The translations under genes and the position numbers were made by a program. A model generated the notes under the pieces. The model saw nothing but the letters and a program-made list of their open reading frames with translations, was not told the DNA's origin and searched no databases. This document shows positions 12,222 to 21,742 of a stretch of DNA of 64,000 bases, piece after piece (the stretch's first letter is position 1; each line of letters opens with the position of its first letter). Source of the DNA: Tubulanus polymorphus (lineage: Eukaryota; Nemertea; Palaeonemertea; Tubulaniformes; Tubulanidae); assembly GCF_964204645.1 (NCBI RefSeq), contig NC_134030.1, positions 4,131,855-4,195,854 of the forward strand, written 5' to 3'.

Positions 12222-13661
12222 ATGATGCACTTGAAATTGGTTGTCTTCGTGTTGGTGGCTTCAGCAGCGGCAGTTTGCAACGCCTTCGATGATTGGAATA
12301 ACGACTGGGATGGACCGTTAAACTTTAAATGTCCTACCGGTCAGTACATCAATTTCATAAAAAGCGTACACGACGACAAATATGAGGATCGACGCTTTAA
12401 AATCGAATGCAAACAAGGATTCGTCGGGAACGACTGTAAGTGGACGAAATTTCTAAATGACTGGGATCAGCCGGTGCATTTTAAGTGTCCGGACGACGGT
12501 ATAGTCACTGGTTTATACAGCTATCACGACAACCACTTCGAGGATAGATCGTGGAGAGTTCGGTGTTGCAAGGTACGTTTATGAAATAATTGCTATATTC
12601 TAAATCTTAAATTGAATAACAAATATTGAAATGAAAATTTTTTGTGCATTTCCAGTTGACCACCCAGCCCGGGCGTGACTGTAAATGGACGGATTGGCTC
12701 GCGGATTGGGATCAGGAGTTTGAATTTCGTGCAAGCGATAGAACGGCTATAGTCGGCTTATCAAGTATCCATAATAACAAGACGGAGTAAGTAACGGTTA
12801 TTATTCAAATAAACGAAAGGATATGAGTATATTTGAATGTTTGAAAACAATTTCCAGTATAATCTCCTTTTCTTAGCAGTATTAAATCCATCGTTAGATA
12901 CTGCAATTAAATCATAAAGCGTGAATGATTTTTTTCACTATAGGGATCGCCGTTATCAGTTACGAACATGCGACTACCCCATTTGCAAAGCTGTTCATAT
13001 GAAAATCCTGAGCGAGTTGCGTTCTCATCAGACAGGGTCACGTGTTGTTGGTATCGCCACGAATCAAGGTTGTTCACCTGATCACGAGTTTATGTTGACT
13101 CTCGGCAGCACAGATTCATTAACGGAAACCGCTGCAATTACTTCAGCTACATCAAAGTCTTTCGGTTACGAGACGACAATTTCTGTCTCGGCCGCAGCGT
13201 CAGCCTCATTTCTGGGTAGCGGAGGTTCGGTGTCGTTTGGTGTCGCTCAATCGCTCGGCGGCTCGACTACGTGGGAATCGTCGTACACGAAGGACACTTC
13301 GACCGGTTCAGAAAGTTCAACATCAACAAAAGTAACATTCACCGGTCCCGGGGCGGCTTTGATTATGGGGGACGTCAAAGAATATAAATTCCAATCTGAC
13401 CAGGTCGATGTAGAAATTGACGTGTCGTGTGACGACGGAAGTCGTTTTAAGCAAAAAGACGTCGTCGATTTGAAAATGAAAACGTACGGTGTTACGCACT
13501 TTTCATCTTACACTGGAACCTATAAGCCGGATGAATGTTCAAGGAGAACTAATGAATGCATCAGGAATCTCGAGGGAGATAAAGTAAACACTCCGTATTA
13601 TATTGTCGACCAATTTAAGCAATGTTTCGATAAAATCGGGAGTGTCCAGAGAGTAAAATAA
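12222..13661 (+). CDS. Secreted dermatopontin-domain / aerolysin-like protein, copy B
   Basis: Exons 12222-12572, 12656-12786 and 12944-13661 give 399 aa, with the intron positions and phases of copy A. The start is the first of two ATGs at 12222; the frame stays open upstream but has no earlier ATG there. The signal peptide is MMHLKLVVFVLVASAAAVCNA. Dermatopontin-type DRR[FY]-x-C repeats occupy roughly residues 22-165 and the aerolysin-like beta-rich domain the rest. It is more acidic and lysine-rich in the N-terminal repeats than copies A and C. AATAAA occurs at 13708-13713. The 107 bp block at 13335-13441 is identical to copy A, suggesting recent duplication or gene conversion. Its upstream 270 bp resembles that of copy C but not copy A. 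Confidence 0.88.
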
Positions 13662-15614
13662 AACATTTATACAAATGAACACATATTTTGATTTAGATAT
13701 GCTTAACAATAAAGTTCTAGAAATAAATTTCAATTATAGTTTATGTAATTATAAATCTTGGCTGAGTTTTTAAAGTACTTTTGTGAACATCAAAGCTAAT
13801 GACGTGCTGGTTTTTCGCATCCTCGCTTGCCGGGGTTTGATTGTCAGCCAACAAAACTCCCGCCAACACAAACCCTGCCCAAAATCCTTCTTTGGTTTAT
13901 TACATTGGCCGAGATTTCTTGGGCGGAGAGATTGCCGCTAAGCAATCTCCCGGCGGTTTTAGTTTGGATATTTGTAAAATATGCGACCACAATATCATTC
14001 TCCACGCTAATGAGGTATATTTTTGGGCAAGTTCGTAGACAACGAAGCTGCTCCGGAGTCATAGAATACATTCAGGCAGCAAATGACAATAAGCATGGTA
14101 GAGACGAACCAATACAGACGAATGACATGCAACATGGTACATTTATTACAAATTTCAAGACATGGATATCAAATGATTTCAACATGCAATATGGACGCAA
14201 ACACGGAGTCATATACGTAGGCCTATATTCATTGAATTGATCTATTGATAATATTTCGTAATTTTCATGAGCGTTCACAAAACTTTCAAGAACATGTGTA
14301 TAGCCGATATATGAGGCTATACCAGATTTCAGCTGCCCGTTTAGTCAGGTATCTACAGAAATAAGCCTCTTTCTTGTAGGTTATTCGGAATAGAGCTTGA
14401 TTTAGGAAACTTATGTCATACAGGTTGTCCACGAAAAATGCCCTTCCATAGGGCCATATTGTCTTACTACTTAATAGTTTGCTAGCCAACTTAACAAAAG
14501 GATTTCATTGCGTGAGATGTTTACCAGCAATCTTGAGGATTTTAAGCAAATTAAACGAAGGCATGACGTTTCAGCATCCATTGACCAACTTAGCAATTTT
14601 CCATATCATTTGAATGGTCAAAGTGACCTCCCAATGACAGTAGTTAGACTACTAATGACCATTCTTGTTTGTTGTAATGAGTTCCACAGTGATGAGGCAT
14701 CACATCAGCCAAAGAAAAAAATATGATTGGTGCGCAGTTTACACCTCGCGAACAGGTGTGTATTGTTCTAGCTTGCGTGGTAACAAGTCTCCGACATCCA
14801 CGACCACCAAAAATACTGCTACGAAACTCAATAAAATGACATTTATATCAGATCCAAAAGTGCGAAATAAGCTGTTGCCGGGGTTGATAAGATCTTAATA
14901 AGCGAAACAAGATAGAAATTATTATAATCATAGTAAATCCATTCTAATGACCGGACAATGTTCCGGGGCTACGTGAAAATCAGATAAGGTTATCAGAACA
15001 TTATTCAATTCATCATTTTGTCTCAATGTTAACAACGCAATGAATTCATCTCATTTTGTCTTGAACCATTTAGGAAAATATGAAAACTATCTTTTCATTC
15101 TCAATCACTATACGTGAAGTGTTTTATTCTAAATGATTATAATTGGCAAATGGTACTTTTTACGTTTCTCGGGCAAAAGCCTCCCATTCGTTCAAGCTCC
15201 AATAATTTGAGCGAAAAATTGTATTGGATCTGGCAACAGACAAAACCTCAGGCCTGTGTGAAAATGAGTCAAATGCCAATCAATATCTCTGAATGAGAAG
15301 GACACGAGAAGGACAACCTGTATATATGCATATGTACTTTCCTCACAAATCCCCGCCCACTTTCGACAACTTATCGTCCTTCAAACTTGTAAACAACAGG
15401 AAATTGTGAAATGTATATCCTGAACATTCATTGTCAGATCATAACCAGTGATTTGATTAATTTTACTCATCCGTTAAAATGTGTAATGATAACATATTTC
15501 ATCTATTGGTGATTAGATCGGTCAGCTGGTGATTAGGTCGAGTAGATAGAGTAGATTGGTTTTAGGATCGCGGTCATTGAGACACGTATGGAAGAACTTA
15601 ATCTTATTCAAACG
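13662..15614. other. Spacer between pore-former copies B and C
   Basis: The 3' UTR of copy B comes first. Several short open frames between 13827 and 14900 have no recognisable domain or matching splice sites. From about 15380 to 15614 the sequence aligns with the upstream region of copy B (shared features include the acaacaggaa and gtgtaatgataac stretches), marking the edge of the duplicated unit. Confidence 0.5.
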
Positions 15615-17167
15615 ATGAAATTGTTTGCGATAGTGTTGGTGGCTTCAGCAGCGACAGTTTGCAACGCCTCCTATAACTGGAATAATGACTGGGATCAGCC
15701 TTTAGACTTTCAATGCCCTATCGGTCAGTACATTAATTTCATAGCGAGCATACACAACAACAAGAAAGAAGATCGACGCTTTAAACTCGAATGTCAACGA
15801 GGATTCGTCGGAAGTGAATGTAGTTGGGCGAATTTTCTTAACGACTGGGATCAGTCGCTGCGTTTTACGTGTCCGGACGACGGTATAGTGACTGGTTTAT
15901 ACAGCTATCATAGCAATCATTATGAGGATAGATCGTGGAGAGTGCGATGCTGCAAGGTACGTTTATAAGTATAATTCTTTCGAAACTGTTTCGTGTTTTA
16001 TTCGCATTAAATCAAATCCATATCGAATATTGACAACGAAGAAAGAAAGATGAGTTTCCATTATCAGAAATGTCTTAAAAACATGGCATATGAATGAAAT
16101 GTATCTTAAGGATATTTTTTGCTAAATCCTAAATCTGTATATTAGCAAATTTGCTGATGATTGTAATTTAGAATTTGGTGTGCATTTCAGTTGATGACCC
16201 GACCGGGGCGAAGCTGTTACTGGACTAGTTGGCTCGCAGATTGGGATCAGGAGATTAATTTTCGTCTAATCAGCGGAGCGGCTATTGTCGGCTTAGCCAG
16301 TATCCACAATAGTAGAAAGGAGTAATTAACAGTCATTCAGTTACTAAATTGGAAAAAGAATTCTCAGAATTATCTTCTCGTAGAGCGGTAATAAATCAAT
16401 CGTAAGATATTGCAATAACGTACTAATACATGGATGTTTTGTTTCACTACAGGGACCGTCGTTACAAGTTACAAATATGTAATTTTGCCAACTGCAAAGC
16501 TGTTCATATGAAAATCCTGAGCGAGATACGTTCTCGTCTCACAGGGTCACGTGTTGTTGGTATCGCCACGACTCAAGGTTGTTCACCTGATCAAGAGTTT
16601 ATGTTAAGTCTCGGCAGCACAGATTCATTAACGGAAACCGCTTCAATCACTTCAACTACATCCAAGTCTTACGTCTACGAAACATCAATTGCTGTCTCAG
16701 CCACATCCTCAGTCTCATTTCTGGGTAGCGGAGGTTCGGTGTCGTTTGGTGTCGCTCAGACGTTCGGCGGCTCGACGACGTGGGAATCGTCGCGCACGAA
16801 GGAAACGTCGACAGTGGCAGAAAGTTCCGCGTCAACAGAAGTGACATTCACCGGTCCCGGGGCGGCTTTGATTATGGGGAACGTCAAAGAATATAAATTC
16901 CAATCTGACCAGGTCGATGTAGAAATTGACGTGTCGTGTGACGACGGAAGTCGTTATAAGCAAAAAGACGTCGTCAATTTGAAAATGAAAACGTACGGTG
17001 TAACGCACTATTCCTCTTACACCGGCAAATTCAAACCCGATCAATGTTCGAGGAAAACTAATGAATGCATCAGGAATCTAGAGGGAGATAAAGTAAACAC
17101 CCCGTATTATATTGTCGACCAATTTAAACGGTGTTTTGATGAAGTTGGGACTTTCTACGGTAAATAA
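15615..17167 (+). CDS. Secreted dermatopontin-domain / aerolysin-like protein, copy C
   Basis: Exons 15615-15956, 16191-16321 and 16453-17167 give 395 aa with the same architecture as copies A and B. I chose ATG 15615 because it places a clean signal peptide (MKLFAIVLVASAATVCNA) at the N-terminus, matching copy B. An in-frame ATG at 15588 would add nine residues (MEELNLIQT), and the equivalent position in copy B has no ATG. Dermatopontin-type repeats (DRRFKLEC, then RSWRVRCC, then DRRYKLQIC) precede the aerolysin-like domain. Exon 2 carries R-S-C-Y where A and B have R-D-C. The Ser/Thr-rich putative hairpin has more Val/Ser substitutions than the rest of the domain. The stop overlaps an AATAAA (17163-17168). 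Confidence 0.88.
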
Positions 17168-17750
17168 AACGTAATTTTCTACATTGTGTAGTTAAGGCTT
17201 TTACCCCTGTTGCAGAAACCAATTCCACACACATTTCCATCATGAATATTTATTCCATAAAAATGTGTTATATATATATTTTTTTTCATTATAAATCATT
17301 GGTGATAGAAAAGCTGAATATTCATGTATTCTTACAACAAAAGGGAATTCATAGTATTTAACATATATTATAAATTTCACTCCAGCAAACACATTTAGAC
17401 ATTAAGACGTGTGTCTAGAAAATATATTTTAAGATCTAAGGAATTATTGAGGTGTAGAGCGGATATGTTTCTGCTGGACGTTCCAGTGGACGGTTAGGAA
17501 TACATGAATGACATAAACAAGTAAAACACATTATAATGAATATCTTATTTGATGTATGATTCCATATTAATCTTTTTATAGAACTTCAGATACTTCCATT
17601 TGTGCTTATATCTCGAATGAATAAAAAAAAAGAAAAATAACATAATAAAATGTGTTATATCATATTAAATCAAACTATTGAAAATGAAGGGAGAGGACTC
17701 ATCATTTAAGAATCTAAGATCAAACAAAATCAAATGCAATTGTTAGCGTC

Positions 17751-17848
17751 CTGGGCCCAGTTTTATAGTTGTAAATTAAGAGTTAAAATCAGGTCATTTT
17801 CTTTGCTCTATCGTCAAATTTAACTCAGAACTGTGGAACTTGATCCAG
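17751..17848. repeat. Foldback MITE-like repeat, 'cagttccacag' family (copy 3)
   Basis: Termini ctgggcccagttttatagtt and aactgtggaacttgatccag are inverted matches, and the spacing and internal AT-rich sequence resemble the copy at 11512-11623. The right end overlaps the 3' end of the membrane protein gene at 17825, so the repeat supplies the stop codon and about eight final codons of that gene. Confidence 0.75.
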
Positions 17849-19489
17849 TGTGCCATTTATTTTTACTACGATACAATCATTTCCGTGAGTGATGTCTTTC
17901 CGGAAAATGTCTGAACAATGTTTCATCCAGCTTTCGAAACTGGCAATGATCATTGTCAAGCCCAATGCCAAGAGACCGAGAGCAGCAAGCGCGTTGCCGA
18001 GGAAGGCAAGACCTGTCACACTAGAACCCGTTACTTTCCCGATGAAACCTGAAATTTAGAATAAAACTATAATGCGAGAAAATGAACATTTTCATCAAAT
18101 CCTTTTAACCGAAATTTCACTCTTGATCGATTCATCATCTTTCATAATAACTACGAAAGAAGATACTTACTTATGGATGCTGGACCGATGAAGAGGGACA
18201 ATACATCCGATTTGATATTACATACGTAAATATCGTAGATCGTAACGACTTGATGAAGACGCGACGTTCTAGAGTAGTGAAAACCCATAACTAAACCAAC
18301 GAACACGCCGCAAATACACGCCATAATAACAGTCGAAATGAAATGCATATGTAACACGAAATACAAGATGGCCGACATGGACGCGATCAGCGCTATCCAT
18401 AGATAGCCTTCGTCGAAGTCTGCGTAACACGTGGCTAAAGTTTGTCCCAAAGTTCGGCCCAGAAACTGCGGTACGTGACTAACGAAGACCATCACAATCG
18501 TGTAGAATACTGGAGCACGTTCGGTCAACATCATCTCTGACATCATGTAGTATAGAATGATAGCGTCGACCGCCCATAACGTTTCAGCTATAGCTATCGG
18601 GCCCAACGAACATGTTTTCAACGAGTTATTCCGACAAGTATCCGTATAATCGAAGGAAACGTCAGCTTTCGAAACCGCACTTTGCGCCTTTTTCGACCAT
18701 TTCCAAATGAATATTACAGAGAAAATCATCGATAAGGCCAAAGGTATGAATATATGTCCGTGCCATCGGTGTCGCTTCTTCGCAAGTTCGTACACGTAGG
18801 GAAGACCGATTTGGGCAGCGCCGCCCCCGGATAACACGATGCTGTCGGCCGCCAGACGATATCGCTCGTCTACTGTGCGCAGTGCTGATACGACGAGCAC
18901 TGGTAGCATTACGACTGCTGCTCTCACGGCTACAAACATAACGAGATAATTAATCCACTGATGAATAACTCCATATTGCTTTAATTGTCATCAACAAATC
19001 TTAACGATATTAAAAAAATTAAATCGAAATTCAGCAATACTGACAGCCGTAGCACATCGAGAAAAAGATATATACTTACTCAAAATTATTATGTAAATTG
19101 CATATTTCCAAACGTGAACCTCAAAACTCAATCCGATGATGAGTACCGTATATGCTAGTATTACGATTAAACGTAGCCATAATCTTTCAGTATGATAAAC
19201 TACAAAAACTGAAATCAAAATGTCGATACATCATTACGTACCTTCCAAAATCATTTTAAATGTACATTCTGGTTGATTGGTTCAGAATTGCATAATCGGT
19301 GTCGCGCAACTTACCAAATAATACTGGGATAACCAACACCAAAGAGTTATACCATATTTCTGTCGCTGGAATTTCTAGATATCTATCCAGCCATTCCGTC
19401 TGTAGTATCCCCAAGAACGAGGCCACTATCTGGAACGTTAGGGCTATCAACTTCGTGACGAATATAATACAGAAACTACGCCAAACCAT
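17825..19489 (-). CDS. Polytopic membrane protein of unknown family
   Basis: Four minus-strand exons, 19489-19315, 19208-19080, 18929-18171 and 18048-17825, give 428 aa. Every junction is GT-AG with phase 1, and the frame stays open throughout. The product has roughly ten hydrophobic segments: several in the N-terminal 120 residues, then after a soluble loop containing CRNN and SLKTCS, and a glycine/alanine-rich pair at the C-terminus (LAFLGNALAALGLLALGLTMII). Charged or polar residues within helices (ETLWAVD, HVPQFLGRTLGQT) could suggest a transporter or channel, but I do not recognise the family and assign no function. It converges with pore-former copy C. The last residues (TLDQVPQF) and TGA stop are encoded by an inserted foldback repeat, so the ancestral C-terminus was probably longer or different. 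Confidence 0.75.
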
Positions 19490-21366
19490 AGCGATTCACA
19501 TCACAAAATAACAGTTCACGAAAATTACCCTAATTTGCGTCGAATATCTTTAAGGATTTATTTCTCCACCCGCAACATCATATCCGCATAATACTTTATG
19601 TTCTCCAAGGTGATCTGTTTCCAAGCTGAGATCGGATATATTGTGATTACCTATGTATTGACAAGTACAGACTGACGCGTATATTTCATGTATATTACAT
19701 AGACTAGCCTCGCTAACAATTCATTGTAACCATTTCCCACTGACCATTGTATATTGTGGTGTTAATAAACCTGTTTGTGGTGATTTTAATGCGCGCTGTG
19801 CCCAGCATAGCGATGTGAATCATTACGGATTTTCATTGTAATTATCGAAATATTGTTCGTCCCCAACGTACATCTGAACCCTCAGGTAGCGCGTATGAAC
19901 GTGCACGGTCTTTTATCTGCCTGTTACCGGGCTAGCAAAGAAATGACTCTAAGAAAATGATCTCAATGTCAGTGACCATTCCATATTATTGAATAACAAA
20001 TGCCACGACCCAAGCGCCAAACGTGGAAGCCATAATGATGTTAATATTTAAGATTTATATAAAGCGCATGTTTTATTTTTAAAAAAATGTTCACCAGCGC
20101 ACCACAGAAAAGCAGCTGTTTTAAACTGTGTTTAAATGTGTTCAGATTTTTACAAATTTTCCGAATTTCTGAATCCAAAGGGTTTCAGGGGAAATAGATT
20201 GGAAGCAACGTCCACCAAATCTTTTAAGACGGTTGGACGGGACGTGCATATGGAACTATCAAATCTTGTATGTAACAGGAGCCAGGTTGTTCAGAAACTT
20301 GAACACAAAAAGGAAAATTCTAAATTTGATTCGCTGTTGCACAGGTAGCCAGTGAAGGGAAGCCAACACTGTAATGTAATCGTAATCTCCTTGAAATTCA
20401 TTTGTGAATTCATTCACTGTTTTTCCAAGCAGATGATGTTACTAGGATATTTTTGAGTGATTGTAATTCTTTTCCATCGCAAAATTCAGTGAAATACTCG
20501 TTTTGGTAAAAAACTCGGATATCTTTGCTGACTGTATCTCAACCATTGCACTCGGCTCGACTACGTAATTCTGAAATGGACGATTCGAAAACAAAGGCTA
20601 TAATGTAAAAACTCGGTATATTTACTTATAGATTCTATCTCTTCTGAACGTTCGACAGTCTCTACCATAATGTCAATACGCGGGTTACACGGAAATAGCG
20701 CCGCTATAAATCCGTGTGTGTCAATTACTAGTATTGATATTTTTGTATTATGTAATTAACATCGTTTCCTCAAACCTACAAAACTCCTTCGTGCTAATGC
20801 AATATGATACAAAAAAATATGCTCATTTTCATATTATAATAAATGATTGTATAATTGTTTTGATAAAGTGACTCAAGCTGTTTGATTTCTCCCGAGTCCA
20901 ATTAAAATCATAATATGGAAATGAGGAATAGATTGTTACTAAAAAGAGTGTATATCATGTCATACGTTTATAGCCATATGCGAGAAAGACATCGGAGAAC
21001 GTAAAAAAACATCTATTAGCGGCTTAGCAGGGAAAAGTCTTGTTTAAATATTGACGATGACAATGTACATATACAACAAATGAAAAGTACGGTTCTCGCC
21101 GATATTAATTGGTTACAGCGCGCGATCAACTGCATTGCGAGTAAATCGCGTCGTAGCAACAGTGTATGGCGTAAATCGGGTTCAAAGTGTGTTAGAAAAT
21201 GCGGAAAAAATTCTCAATGAAAGGTAGGTCTATTTGATGTTTTGATCGAATAAGTGAAGAAAAAAAACAAACAGACTGGGAGAGTGATACCTAGTTAAAA
21301 TGTTAAAAAATACTAAATCAATGATAGAGTAACAAAGTGACAGAGAAACAAGTTATGTATAGATAC

Positions 21367-21431
21367 GAGATCACCGGGGATCGAACCTGATACGCACAAG
21401 ACAATCGATAACCCATTGGACCAGTGATCAA
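21367..21431 (-). repeat. tRNA-like sequence (tRNA pseudogene or SINE head)
   Basis: On the minus strand this reads as a degenerate tRNA: a short complementary acceptor-like pair (gatcac / gtgatc), a D-arm-like tggtccaatggg and a B-box-like ggttcgatccc. The anticodon arm does not pair properly, so it is unlikely to be a functional tRNA gene. Confidence 0.45.
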
Positions 21432-21542
21432 ATAGCTCGCTCGATATTGTAGCATTGCGTAACACACACGACGCTTGAGAAACACGGAAACAGAGAACAG
21501 AATCATGTTTCCAAGCGTTCCCCTGTGTCGTGTGCGTTGGGC

Positions 21543-21690
21543 TCCAGGAGCCGGTTGCATAGTCATGGCTTAGACTTAAGACCAGTCTAAGACCAACTTA
21601 GTTCTATAGCCAATCTAACAACTTGAGACCAGTCTTAAGATTTAAGACTACTTTCGGACTTAAGTCACGACTGTGCAACTGGCTCCTGGA
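21543..21690. repeat. 148 bp foldback repeat next to the TRP-like gene
   Basis: The left end tccaggagccggttgcatag is the inverted match of the right end ctgtgcaactggctcctgga. The interior repeats aagacc/agtctaag-type motifs that also pair with each other. It lies about 50 bp before the start codon of the channel gene, within the inferred 5' UTR intron. It is non-coding and looks like a MITE. Confidence 0.75.
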
Positions 21691-21742
21691 AAGTTTGCTT
21701 TTCATTCAAAGACTGACTTCTAAGTTCTGTACATTTTAGACG

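Larger units (their letters stand above)
19490..21742. other. Spacer with interspersed-repeat remnants
   Basis: No coding gene is recognised. The part from about 20030 to 20450 reads like an old interspersed repeat (motifs such as tttatataaagcgca and gtagccagtgaaggg). A tRNA-like stretch (21367-21431) and a foldback repeat (21543-21690) lie close to the TRP-like gene. A donor-like site after 21222 and an acceptor at 21738-21739 suggest a spliced 5' UTR for that gene. Confidence 0.45.

Noticed and set aside
13827-14240. 137-codon open frame downstream of pore-former copy B
   Set aside because: Other frames over the same bases are open as well, nothing resembles a known family, and no splice sites or initiation context support it.
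15588-15614. Upstream ATG for pore-former copy C (adds MEELNLIQT)
   Set aside because: It would put polar residues before the signal peptide, and copy B has no ATG at the matching position; 15615 is preferred though not proven.
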